A DNA stretch of 64,000 nt, taken from positions 5,114,501 through 5,178,500 of the forward strand of contig NZ_CP022219.1 in NCBI RefSeq assembly GCF_004114915.1, given 5' to 3'. The stretch's first letter is position 1, and each line of letters starts with the position of its first letter. Under the pieces are notes generated by a model. It was not told where the DNA came from. It worked only from the letters and a program-made list of their open reading frames with translations, and made no database searches. The DNA comes from Bradyrhizobium guangxiense (GTDB taxonomy: Bacteria > Pseudomonadota > Alphaproteobacteria > Rhizobiales > Xanthobacteraceae). Both the position numbers and the translations under genes were made by a program. Below, piece after piece: positions 1-7,978 of this stretch.

Positions 1-2019
1 GAGGTGCCGGTTGGACACATGCATCACCACGGCGCCGTGCGGCGCGAGCTTGTCCTTGTAGATCTTCATCGCCTCTTCGGTGGCGAGGTGGATCGGGATC
101 GCATCGGAGGAATAGGCGTCGACGATGATGAGATCGTAGGCGCCGTCGGGCTCCTTGGCGAAGGTCAGGCGCGCATCGCCGATCACGGGCTTCATGTCCG
201 GCAGGCAGCTCGAGATGTAGCGGAAATTCCTGGGGTCACGCGCGGCATCCACCATGGATTGGTCGATCTCGAAGAATTTCCAGTCCTCGCCGGACGCGGC
301 GGCGCAGGCGAGCGTGCCGGAGCCGACGCCGATTGCGGCGACCTTGAGCGGCGTCCCCTTACGCTCGCGGATCGCGCTGATGGCCTGACCGATGCCACCG
401 TCCTTGTGATAGTAGGTGATCGGCTCGGGCCGGCCAGTCACCGGCGTGCCGTCATTGTTGCGGAAGCGCTCGGCGCCGTGAATGGTGGTGCCGTGCATCA
501 GCACGTGGAAGTAGCCACCGGGCGTCACCACGATCTTGTGCACGCCGAAGAAGCTGCGCACCGTCGTGACGCGGCCCTCGTCCGCCGGATAGACGCGGAT
601 CAATGCCAACGCGAGCACGACGGTGGCGAAGATCTTCCAGCGTCCGGCATTGAGCGCCAGCGCGAGCAGCGCGGCGAACACGCCGACGCTGCCAGCGACC
701 CAGACGCGGTGATCCTCGAACCAGGTCGAGAGGCCGCCCGTGGTGGTGGACGGCGCAACCAGCGCAACCGCGAGCGCGGCGAGCACCAGCCAGTACCACT
801 TGACGATGCCGGCGAGCCGCTCGTTGGCAGGCGGCCGGCACAATGCCGCAAGCGCGATCAGGATCGGATATTCGGCGATCCACGAGAACGTGAAGGGCGC
901 GAGGAGACCGGCAAAGAGGCCGCCGACCATGCCGCCGAACGACAGGGCGACATAGAAGCCGGTGAGATATTTGGCGGCCGGCCGCGTCCGCGCCAGTTCG
1001 CCGTGGCAGGCCATGGCGATGACGAAGAAGCAGAGCTGGTGGCCGCCGAGCGTCAGCAGCAGGTTCTGCTCGCCGCCGAAGGCAAGCAGGACGACCACGC
1101 CCGCGATCGCCACCGGCTGCAGCATCAGCATCCATTTGTGCGGCAGCAGCGGCCGCGACTGGAACACCACGACCCAGGTGAGCAGATACAGCGACAACGG
1201 CAGCACCCAGAGCAGCGGCGCCGCCGCGACATCGGTCGAGATGTGCGCGGTGACGGCGATGAGCAGGCCAGACGGCACCGCGGCGAGGAAGATCCAGCGC
1301 AGCCGTGTCAGGAAAGTTGGCGCCGGTGCATTGACGTTCTCGGTTTGCGCATCAACCACGGGCAGCGTCGGCGAGCGCAACAGCAACACGCCGCAGGCCG
1401 CGATCAGGAGGATCAACAGCCCGTAGAGGCCAGTCCAGAGCCGGTTCTGCGTATGCAGCGTGAACACCGGCTCCAGCAGGAAGGGATAGGACAGCAGCGC
1501 AAGGAAGCTGCCGACATTGGAGGAGGCGTAGAGGAAATAGGGATCGTGCGCAGCGGGATGGCCGGTGCGAACGAACCAGGCCTGCAGCAGCGGATTATTG
1601 GCGGCGAGCGCGAAGAACGGCAGACCGATCGAGACCACGAACAAGCCGAGCAGCCAGAACGCGTACCCGGAAGCCGGCGGCTCGCCGTAGGCCGAGGCGA
1701 TGCCGAGCGGCAGCGTCGCGAAGGCCGCGATCAGCAGCACCAGATGCACGGCGACCGGCACGACCCGGCTCCTCGCCTGCATCAACAGATGCGCATAGGC
1801 ATAGCCCGCCAGCAGCAGCGACTGGAAGAACACCATCGCCACCGACCACACCGCCGGCGAGCCGCAAAGCCGCGGCAGCACCATCTTCGTGAACAACGGC
1901 TGCACCGAGAACAGCAGCAGCGCGCTGACGAAGATCGCCGCGGTGTAGACCGTCAGCAGCAGCCGGTTGCGCGAGGCGGACGGCTGCTCCGTGGCCGCGG
2001 GTTGCACGATCGAATCCAT
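1..2019 (-). CDS. Membrane-embedded spermidine-synthase-like protein (partial)
   Basis: The frame is open from an ATG at 2017-2019 (protein begins MDSIVQPAATEQPS) to the window edge, giving 673 codons without a stop; the C-terminus is missing. The first ~480 residues are very hydrophobic, with many probable transmembrane helices (for example LLLTVYTAAIFVSALLLF near residue 25). The remainder is a Rossmann-type methyltransferase/aminopropyltransferase fold: a GVGSGTL nucleotide-binding loop near residues 560-567 and a VDAYSSDAIP motif near 630-640, typical of spermidine synthases. This matches the fused MFS/spermidine-synthase membrane family. Whether it makes polyamines is unknown, since many such fusions have no tested activity. 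It is transcribed away from the divergent oxidoreductase, with a REP-like repeat between them. Confidence 0.75.
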   Translation of the reverse strand, partial: MDSIVQPAATEQPSASRNRLLLTVYTAAIFVSALLLFSVQPLFTKMVLPRLCGSPAVWSVAMVFFQSLLLAGYAYAHLLMQARSRVVPVAVHLVLLIAAFATLPLGIASAYGEPPASGYAFWLLGLFVVSIGLPFFALAANNPLLQAWFVRTGHPAAHDPYFLYASSNVGSFLALLSYPFLLEPVFTLHTQNRLWTGLYGLLILLIAACGVLLLRSPTLPVVDAQTENVNAPAPTFLTRLRWIFLAAVPSGLLIAVTAHISTDVAAAPLLWVLPLSLYLLTWVVVFQSRPLLPHKWMLMLQPVAIAGVVVLLAFGGEQNLLLTLGGHQLCFFVIAMACHGELARTRPAAKYLTGFYVALSFGGMVGGLFAGLLAPFTFSWIAEYPILIALAALCRPPANERLAGIVKWYWLVLAALAVALVAPSTTTGGLSTWFEDHRVWVAGSVGVFAALLALALNAGRWKIFATVVLALALIRVYPADEGRVTTVRSFFGVHKIVVTPGGYFHVLMHGTTIHGAERFRNNDGTPVTGRPEPITYYHKDGGIGQAISAIRERKGTPLKVAAIGVGSGTLACAAASGEDWKFFEIDQSMVDAARDPRNFRYISSCLPDMKPVIGDARLTFAKEPDGAYDLIIVDAYSSDAIPIHLATEEAMKIYKDKLAPHGAVVMHVSNRHL

Positions 2020-2135
2020 GGAAGCTCCGGCTCAAGACCCAGCGGGCGCCGGGCGCGCGCAATGGAGCACAAGGCGCCTGAACGGGCAATAAAGGGTGTC
2101 GTGATGTTGCGGCGGGGAATGCTTGATATAGAGAT

Positions 2136-2215
2136 GTCATTCCGGGGCGCCTCGGAGAGGCGAACCCGGAATCTCGAGATTCCGGGTCTGGTCCTTCGGA
2201 CCATCCCGGAATGAC
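2136..2215. repeat. REP-like palindromic repeat, family A copy 1
   Basis: The unit opens with GTCATTCCGGGG and closes with CCCGGAATGAC, with an internal CGGAATCTCGAGATTCCGG palindrome. Similar units lie at 21270-21366, 28075-28150 and 59848-59927, with a truncated one at 39229-39264. All are intergenic. Confidence 0.85.
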
Positions 2216-2237
2216 GGTGGAACAACTTGAAACTCTC

Positions 2238-3848
2238 ATGAGCGAAACCGACGTCGTCATCATCGGCGCTGGCCACAACGGCCTCACCTGCGCGGCCTAT
2301 CTCGCGATGGCGGGCCTGCGGGTGCGCGTGGTCGAACGCCGCAAGGTGGTCGGCGGCGCCGCGGTCACGGAAGAGTTTCACCCGGGATTCCGCAATTCGG
2401 TCGCGGCCTACACCGTGAGCCTGCTCAATCCGCAGGTGGCCCGCGACCTCAAGCTCACCGAACAGGGTCTGCGGATCGTCGAACGGCGCGCCCAGAACTT
2501 CCTGCCGGCGCCGGACGGCAGCTATCTCCTCACCGGCGAGGGACGGACGAAGCAGTCCGTCGCGCGGCTCAGCGCGCCTGACGCAGGCGCGCTCGACGGG
2601 TTTTCGCGCGAGCTGGAAGACATCGCCGACGTGCTGCGGCAGTTCGTGCTCCGCGCGCCGCCGAACCTCGTCGACGGTTTTGGCGCAGCGGCCGTCCGCG
2701 AAGGCCTCAACGCCTGGAAGACCGCCAACATCCTGCGCGGCCTCACGCTGGAACAGAGCCGCAGCCTGCTCGATCTCTTCACCCGCTCCGCCGGCGAGTT
2801 GCTGGACGAGCGCTTCGAGCATGATCTGGTCAAGGCGCTGTTCGGCTTCGACGCCATAGTCGGCAACTATGCCAGCCCCTACGCCGCCGGCTCGGCCTAT
2901 GTGATGCTGCATCACGCCTTCGGCGAGGTGAACGGCAAGAAGGGTGTCTGGGGCCACGCCATCGGCGGCATGGGCGCGATCACGCAGGCGATGGCGCGCG
3001 CGGCACGCGAGCGCGGCGTCGTGATCGATACCGATGCGGGCGTCCGTGAGATCATCGTCGAGCGCGACCGCGCCGTCGGCGTCGTGCTGGAGAACGGCTC
3101 AACCGTCCGCGCCAAATATGTCGCGGCCAATGTCAATCCGAAGCTGCTCTACACGCGGCTGGTCGCGGCCGATGCCCTGCCTGCGGGCTTCCTCGCGCGC
3201 ATCCGGAACTGGAAGAACGGTTCCGGCACCTTCCGCATGAATGTGGCGCTGGACCGTCTCCCCTCCTTCACGGCGCTGCCGGGCGAGGGCGATCATCTTT
3301 CTTCCGGCATCATCCTGGCGCCGAGCCTTGCCTACATGGACCATGCCTATCTCGATGCGCGGGCGCAGGGCTGGAGCCGCGCGCCCGTCGTCGAGATGCT
3401 GATCCCCTCCACACTCGACGACACGCTGGCGCCCGCGGGAAAGCATGTTGCGAGCCTGTTCTGCCAGCATGTCGCGCCGGAGCTTCCCGATGGAAGGTCG
3501 TGGGACGACCATCGCGAAGAGGTCGCCGATCTCATGATCGCGACGGTGGATAAATACGCGCCCGGCTTTGCGGCGAGCGTGCTGGGCCGCCAAGTCCTGT
3601 CACCGCTCGATCTCGAACGGCAGTTCGGCCTGCTCGGCGGCGACATCTTCCACGGCGCGCTGACCTTGAACCAGCTGTTCTCGGCACGGCCGATGCTGGG
3701 CCATGCCGATTATCGCGGACCGTTGAAGGGCCTCTACCATTGCGGCTCAGGCGCCCATCCCGGCGGCGGCGTCACCGGCGCTCCCGGTCATAACGCCGCG
3801 CAGGCGATCTTGAGGGATCACCGGTCGCTGTTCGGAAGCCGTGGATAG
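2238..3848 (+). CDS. CrtI/PYROXD2-type NAD(P)/FAD-dependent oxidoreductase
   Basis: This 536-residue protein starts MSETDVVIIGAGHNG. The N-terminal DVVIIGAGHNGL dinucleotide-binding loop with the downstream VVERR acidic end is a classic FAD Rossmann fold. The C-terminal GLYHCGSGAHPGGGVTGAPG segment is the second FAD-contact motif of the phytoene desaturase/amine oxidase superfamily. Length and motifs fit the PYROXD2-like branch better than true carotenoid desaturases, and no crt genes are nearby. An in-frame ATG at 2211 would add nine residues but lies inside a family A repeat, so I prefer 2238. The substrate is unknown. The gene stands alone and ends beside a TGTGGA-rich stretch. Confidence 0.85.
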   Translation: MSETDVVIIGAGHNGLTCAAYLAMAGLRVRVVERRKVVGGAAVTEEFHPGFRNSVAAYTVSLLNPQVARDLKLTEQGLRIVERRAQNFLPAPDGSYLLTGEGRTKQSVARLSAPDAGALDGFSRELEDIADVLRQFVLRAPPNLVDGFGAAAVREGLNAWKTANILRGLTLEQSRSLLDLFTRSAGELLDERFEHDLVKALFGFDAIVGNYASPYAAGSAYVMLHHAFGEVNGKKGVWGHAIGGMGAITQAMARAARERGVVIDTDAGVREIIVERDRAVGVVLENGSTVRAKYVAANVNPKLLYTRLVAADALPAGFLARIRNWKNGSGTFRMNVALDRLPSFTALPGEGDHLSSGIILAPSLAYMDHAYLDARAQGWSRAPVVEMLIPSTLDDTLAPAGKHVASLFCQHVAPELPDGRSWDDHREEVADLMIATVDKYAPGFAASVLGRQVLSPLDLERQFGLLGGDIFHGALTLNQLFSARPMLGHADYRGPLKGLYHCGSGAHPGGGVTGAPGHNAAQAILRDHRSLFGSRG

Positions 3849-4136
3849 GCCTGTGGATGGCTTGTGGACAGGCTGTCGAAAGGTCTGTGGTCCGCCCGCG
3901 GATGGCTCGGTCAGATGGTCGGGGGCGAACCGGGGAAAAGTCGGTGGAAATCGTCAGGACAATCACGGGAAAAGCGGGTGGATAAGTCCCGGCCGACAGG
4001 CGGGACAAGCTGTGAAGATCCCGGAGGAACACACGCGGTAGAAACGACCTCGCCCGCCAGGGGGGACCCCCTCGCGGGCGTTGATCAGGAATAACCTCGG
4101 AAGAAAATAGCCCCCGCTGGGAAATGGAGGCGGAAA
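3849..4136. other. Intergenic region with TGTGGATA-like motifs
   Basis: No gene is seen here. The left half has several variants of TGTGGATA (3840-3848, 3852-3860, 3864-3872, 3977-3985) resembling the complement of a DnaA box (TTATCCACA). The right half holds a strong hairpin at 4051-4080. Function is unproven. Confidence 0.4.
4051..4080. terminator. GC-rich hairpin between convergent genes
   Basis: The arms CGCCCGC and GCGGGCG flank an inner GGGGG/CCCCC stem. It lies between the convergent FAD oxidoreductase (+) and the Flp pilin (-), where a bidirectional terminator is expected. There is no clear T-tract, so it may be only a transcript 3'-end stabiliser. Confidence 0.45.
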
Positions 4137-4301
4137 TTACTTCAAGGAGCTGCTAATCGAACTGAACTTGTCGTTCAAGGTCGAGCCCAGGCTGTTCACC
4201 ACGGTGATGATCGCCAGAGCGATACCCGCGGCAATCAGGCCGTACTCGATCGCAGTTGCACCGGACTCATCCGACCAGAACTTCTGAATCATGCTCTTCA
4301 A
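4137..4301 (-). CDS. Flp/Fap-type IVb pilin
   Basis: This is a 54-residue prepilin whose core SGATAIEYGLIAAGIA is the Flp family hallmark. A short basic leader precedes a single hydrophobic helix (about residues 18-38) and a Ser-rich tail. Cleavage by a TadV/CpaA-type prepilin peptidase would be expected at the E-Y-G-L region. I chose a TTG start at 4299-4301 because a GGAGG ribosome site lies 6 nt upstream; the ATG at 4290-4292, three codons in, would leave about 15 nt to the ribosome site. The subunit would form Tad/Flp pili used in attachment. No cpa/tad assembly genes are in the window, so this is an orphan pilin locus. It is divergent from prmA. Confidence 0.88.
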   Translation of the reverse strand: MKSMIQKFWSDESGATAIEYGLIAAGIALAIITVVNSLGSTLNDKFSSISSSLK

Positions 4302-4377
4302 GACTCGCCTCCGTTTCAATTCCAGGCTGTGTTGCCTTAATTCGACATCCGAGAATGTACGGGGCACACCCTTCGGT

Positions 4378-4389
4378 CGGGTTAACCCG
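4378..4389. promoter_or_regulatory. 12-bp perfect palindrome upstream of the Flp pilin
   Basis: CGGGTTAACCCG is a perfect palindrome 77 bp upstream of the pilin start and about 65 bp upstream of prmA. It may be an operator for the divergent pair; the TTAACC core also resembles half of a CtrA site. The evidence is positional only. Confidence 0.3.
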
Positions 4390-4455
4390 GGAACCGCAAG
4401 TTGTTCGGAACATTGGCGACAAAAGTTCCCAAAATTGAATTGAACGGACACCCGA

Positions 4456-5343
4456 ATGCAGCCTTCTCCTACCCATCGCGCCAGCTTTTCGATCGGCAGC
4501 GAGGCCGACGCCAAGCGCGTCGTCGACCTGCTCACCGAGGTGTTTTTCGAAGGCGATGCGGCGGTCGCCGCCTTCGAGCGGCCGGACGGACAGTGGGACG
4601 TCACGCTCCATTTCGCCGATGCGCCCGATCAGGCTTGGCTGCGCGAACTCGTTGTAACTTCAGCAGGAAATGAGATCGCCGCAACGCTCACCTTCGACAC
4701 CGTCGAGGCCAAGGACTGGGTCAAGGCCAGTCTGGAAGATCTCGTCCCGGTCCCGGCTGGGCGCTTCGTCGTCCACGGCAGCCACGACCGCGACCGCGTG
4801 GCGCCGAACAAGCTCGCCATCGAGATCGAGGCGGCCCTCGCCTTCGGCACCGGCCATCACGGCACGACGCGTGGCTGTTTACTCCTGCTTGACCATGTCC
4901 TGAAGAGTTCCCGCCCGAGGAGCCTGCTTGACCTCGGCACCGGGACCGGCGTGCTGGCGATCGCCGCCGCGAAGGCGCTGCATCGCGCCGTGCTCGCCTC
5001 CGACATCGATCCGCCCTCGGTGCGGGTGGCCGCCGAGAACGCCTCGCTCAATGAAGTTGGCAATCATGTGCGGGTGATCCGCGCCACCGGCTTTGCCGCG
5101 CCGGATTTTGCACAGGCCGGCCGGTTCGACCTGGTGCTGGCCAACATCCTTGCCAACCCCTTGCGGCAATTGGCGGGTCCGATGGCGCGGCATCTTGCGC
5201 CTGGCGGACGCGTCATCCTCTCCGGGCTGTTGACGCACCAGGCCCCCGCCGTGATCGCCGCCTACCGCGCGCGCGGCCTCGTGCCGTTGAAGCATCTGCG
5301 GATCGAGGGGTGGAGCAGTCTGTTGTTGAGGAAGCTTTCGTAG
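4456..5343 (+). CDS. prmA: Ribosomal protein L11 methyltransferase PrmA
   Basis: This 295-residue SAM-dependent enzyme methylates ribosomal protein L11 in the cytoplasm. The N-terminal third (about 1-100) is the substrate-recognition domain. The catalytic part shows AFGTGHH (129-135), the SAM motif DLGTGTG (159-165), an acidic D183 after strand 2 (SDID) and NILANPL (230-236), the PrmA version of motif IV. Length matches the family (about 290). It is divergently arranged with the Flp pilin, about 154 bp start to start. An inverted repeat immediately after the stop may terminate it. Nothing is odd about codon use or domain order. Confidence 0.95.
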   Translation: MQPSPTHRASFSIGSEADAKRVVDLLTEVFFEGDAAVAAFERPDGQWDVTLHFADAPDQAWLRELVVTSAGNEIAATLTFDTVEAKDWVKASLEDLVPVPAGRFVVHGSHDRDRVAPNKLAIEIEAALAFGTGHHGTTRGCLLLLDHVLKSSRPRSLLDLGTGTGVLAIAAAKALHRAVLASDIDPPSVRVAAENASLNEVGNHVRVIRATGFAAPDFAQAGRFDLVLANILANPLRQLAGPMARHLAPGGRVILSGLLTHQAPAVIAAYRARGLVPLKHLRIEGWSSLLLRKLS

Positions 5344-5344
5344 A

Positions 5345-5393
5345 GTGGGTTGGCCCCGGGCTGCGCGACGCGCAGTCCCTTGGCGTAACCCAC
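5345..5393. repeat. Inverted repeat after prmA
   Basis: Arms GTGGGTT (5345-5351) and AACCCAC (5387-5393) enclose a second stem CTGCGCG/CGCGCAG. It begins two bases after the prmA stop and could act as a terminator. A related GGTGGGTCACGCC string follows at 5421, suggesting a small repeat family. Confidence 0.55.
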
Positions 5394-5468
5394 CTCTTCT
5401 GTCTGCGCGGATAGAACGGCGGTGGGTCACGCCTTCGGCTAACTCTCCCAACGGCATTCTCGATGCCG

Positions 5469-5651
5469 CTACTCCACCGGCCTGTCGTCCCGACGCACTG
5501 CGCGCTCGTCAAGCAAGGCGCGCCTTGCGCGGCGCTCGGCAATCCGTTCGATCATCTGACTGATGACGCTGCGCGGCTTCTTCGGTACTGCCGTAGCCGC
5601 CGGGGCGCGGCGTGCCGGTGGCGAAATCTTCTCAAACGTGAACGCTGGCAT
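5469..5651 (-). CDS. Small basic hypothetical protein
   Basis: This is a 60-residue ORF with an ATG at 5649-5651 and a good ribosome site (GAGGGG about 8 nt upstream). The protein starts MPAFTFEKISPP and has a Pro/Ala/Lys-rich linker, then an amphipathic basic segment (VISQMIERIAERRARRALL) likely to form a helix. There is no signal peptide or cysteine motif. It resembles short Bradyrhizobium hypothetical proteins I recall, but that is memory, not a search. It sits alone between prmA and the aminopeptidase gene on the opposite strand to both. Function is unknown; a nucleic-acid or ribosome contact is possible from the charge. Confidence 0.6.
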   Translation of the reverse strand: MPAFTFEKISPPARRAPAATAVPKKPRSVISQMIERIAERRARRALLDERAVRRDDRPVE

Positions 5652-5837
5652 CGTGTGTCCCCTCGTCGTTGAGATGAACCACTTGCTCGAATTTCCCTGT
5701 TATCCGGACGAAGCGCGACTGCCGCGTCCTTACTCCACTCAATTCAAGTGGAACTATTTCAAGCACAGTCCATGCCAGATGCGATGCAAATGCGTCCAGA
5801 TTGCGGACTCGCCCCCATGATCCTAAAGTGATCCACC
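5652..5837. other. Promoter region between small protein and pepP
   Basis: A divergent intergenic stretch, locally AT-richer near 5730-5770. I see no convincing -35/-10 pair, RNA gene or further ORF. Confidence 0.3.
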
Positions 5838-7667
5838 ATGTTCGAAGCACACTTCCAGACATTCGAGGAGCCGGAGGCCGGCGTCGCATTGACGGCACGG
5901 CTGGCCGCACTGCGCGAAGAACTCGCCCGCCGCAAGCTGACCGGCTTCGTCGTGCCGCGCGCCGATCAGCAGCAGAACGAATATGTGCCCCCATCGGAAG
6001 AGCGGCTGGCCTGGCTGACCGGCTTTACAGGCTCGGCGGGCCTCGCGGTGGTGCTGGCCCAGGAAGCCGCGGTGTTCGTCGACGGCCGCTACACCCTTCA
6101 AGCCGCCAAGCAGGTCGATGCCAAGGCCTGGGCGGTGGAATCGCTGATCGACCCGCCGCCGGAAAGCTGGGTGTCGGCGCATCTGAAGGCCGGTGACCGC
6201 CTTGGATTTGATCCGTGGCTGCACACTTTTGCGGCAGCCGAACGCCTGTCCGCCGCATGCGCCAGGGCCGGTGCCGAGCTCGTCGCGGTCGACAGCAATC
6301 CTGTCGACGCGATCTGGCAGGACCGCCCGCAGCCGCCGCTCGCCCCCGTCGCCGTGCACGGACTCCAGCATGCCGGCATCACTGAGGCCGAGAAGCTGAC
6401 GCAGATCCGAAGCGAGATCGGCAAGCTCGGCGTCGACGCGCTGGTGCTGTCCGACAGCCACGCGGTCGCCTGGACCTTCAACATCCGCGGCGCCGATGTC
6501 GCCCATACCCCGCTGCCGCTGTCCTACGCGCTGGTGCCGAGGGACGGACGGCCGACCATCTTCATCGACCACCGCAAGCTCTCCAACCTCACGCGCGATC
6601 ATCTCGAGCAATCCGCCGACGTGCGCGAACCCGATGCGATGGCGCCGACCCTGATGGCCCTCGCCAAGGGCGGCGGGTCGATCGCACTCGACAGCGCCAC
6701 CGCGGCCGACGCGCTCAGCCGTCTGATCGCAAGCGCCGGCGGCAAGCCGGTGCGCGGCAGCGATCCGATTGCCCTGCTCAAAGCGGTCAAGAACGCAACC
6801 GAGGTCAAGGGGACGCAGACGGCGCACCGGCGCGACGCCGTGGCGCTGGCGCGCTTCCTCGCCTTCATCGACCGCGAGGCTGCAAGCGGCAAGCTCACCG
6901 AGATCGACGCTGTCGAGGCGCTGGAGACGTTCCGTCGCGACACCGGCGCGTTGAAGGACGTCTCGTTTCCCACCATCTCCGGCACCGGTCCGAACGGTGC
7001 CATCGTGCACTACCGCGTCACCCGCAAGAGCAACCGGCGGATCGCGCCCGGCGACCTCTTGCTGATCGATTCCGGCGCGCAGTACGAGGACGGCACCACT
7101 GACGTCACCCGGACCATGGCCGTGGGCGAGCCGACGGAGGAGATGCGCGACCGCTTCACCCGCGTGCTGCGCGGCCATATCGCGATCGCGCGTGCAATTT
7201 TCCCCGACGGCACCACGGGCGCGCAGCTCGACACGCTGGCGCGGCAATATCTCTGGGCCGCCGGCGTCGATTTCGAGCACGGCACCGGTCACGGCGTCGG
7301 CAGCTATCTGTCGGTGCACGAAGGGCCGGCACGGATTTCGAAGCTCGGCACCACGCCGCTGAAGCGCGGCATGATCCTCTCCAACGAGCCCGGCTACTAC
7401 AAGACCGACGGCTTCGGCATCCGCATCGAGAATCTCGAGCTGGTCGTCGCCGCCGACATCAAGGGCGCCGAGAAGCCGATGAACGCGTTCGAGACGCTGA
7501 CACTCGCGCCGATCGACCGCCGGCTGATCGATGTCGCAATGCTGAGCCGCGACGAGCTCGACTGGCTCAATGCCTATCACGCACGCGTCCGGGCCGAGGT
7601 GCGGCCGGCTCTCGACGAGGCGACGAAGGCCTGGCTCGATCAGGCGACGGCGGAGCTGAAGGCCTAA
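5838..7667 (+). CDS. pepP: Xaa-Pro aminopeptidase (M24B family)
   Basis: This 609-residue metallopeptidase removes an N-terminal residue before proline. It has the three-domain layout of long aminopeptidase P (eukaryotic APP1-like): creatinase-like domains in the first ~310 residues (GFTGSAG and VFVDGRYTLQAAKQ are visible), then the pita-bread catalytic domain. The five metal ligands can be placed at D411, D422, H485 (GTGHGVG), E517 (NEPGYY) and E531 (RIENLEL), so the enzyme should be active. It is probably cytoplasmic, since no signal peptide is seen. It is monocistronic, with a 9-bp-arm hairpin starting 7 nt after the stop. The symbol is by family. Confidence 0.92.
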   Translation: MFEAHFQTFEEPEAGVALTARLAALREELARRKLTGFVVPRADQQQNEYVPPSEERLAWLTGFTGSAGLAVVLAQEAAVFVDGRYTLQAAKQVDAKAWAVESLIDPPPESWVSAHLKAGDRLGFDPWLHTFAAAERLSAACARAGAELVAVDSNPVDAIWQDRPQPPLAPVAVHGLQHAGITEAEKLTQIRSEIGKLGVDALVLSDSHAVAWTFNIRGADVAHTPLPLSYALVPRDGRPTIFIDHRKLSNLTRDHLEQSADVREPDAMAPTLMALAKGGGSIALDSATAADALSRLIASAGGKPVRGSDPIALLKAVKNATEVKGTQTAHRRDAVALARFLAFIDREAASGKLTEIDAVEALETFRRDTGALKDVSFPTISGTGPNGAIVHYRVTRKSNRRIAPGDLLLIDSGAQYEDGTTDVTRTMAVGEPTEEMRDRFTRVLRGHIAIARAIFPDGTTGAQLDTLARQYLWAAGVDFEHGTGHGVGSYLSVHEGPARISKLGTTPLKRGMILSNEPGYYKTDGFGIRIENLELVVAADIKGAEKPMNAFETLTLAPIDRRLIDVAMLSRDELDWLNAYHARVRAEVRPALDEATKAWLDQATAELKA

Positions 7668-7673
7668 CTTCGT

Positions 7674-7706
7674 CATTGCGCATGGCACTACGCGATTTGC
7701 GCAATG
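7674..7706 (+). terminator. Hairpin after pepP
   Basis: Perfect arms CATTGCGCA (7674-7682) and TGCGCAATG (7698-7706) begin seven bases after the pepP stop. No T-tract follows, so termination efficiency is uncertain. Confidence 0.45.
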
Positions 7707-7732
7707 CTGCTTCCCCAGTCACAGCTGTCATG

Positions 7733-7822
7733 TCCCGCGAAGGCAGGGCATCCGCTAGGCCGCAGCCTCTCGGTTCAATCCTTGCCGTCTCTGGAATACG
7801 GGATTCCCCGCCTTCGCGGGGA
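7733..7822. repeat. Intergenic inverted repeat, family D copy 1
   Basis: Outer arms TCCCGCGAAGGC and GCCTTCGCGGGGA face each other, with GCCGCAGCCTCTCGGTT between. A related unit with GCCGCGGCCTCTCGGT lies at 47661-47777. The rest of 7668-7978 holds only the hairpin above and the leader of the exporter. Confidence 0.65.
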
Positions 7823-7978
7823 ACGACACCTGTGATGCGGCACGAGCGACGCGCCCAATCGGTCGCCATCGTCTCTCATCATAACCGTCCCGGAATCCGA
7901 ATAGCCGCATTCCGAAACGCCGATATCCGTCTTGCGTGAGCACGCTACAGTCGATTCGACTTCGAGAGACGGACGACG

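Noticed and set aside
4..2214. 736-codon ORF on the plus strand
   Set aside because: It is the antisense shadow of the spermidine-synthase-like gene: Arg/Gln/Asp/His-rich, with no domain. The minus strand gives coherent helices and a GVGSGTL motif.
3840..3986. Chromosomal replication origin
   Set aside because: Only a few imperfect DnaA-like boxes are present, with no AT-rich unwinding element and no dnaA, hemE or parAB nearby.
5823..7688. 621-codon ORF opposite pepP
   Set aside because: Shadow of the aminopeptidase, whose five metal ligands are all in the plus-strand frame.
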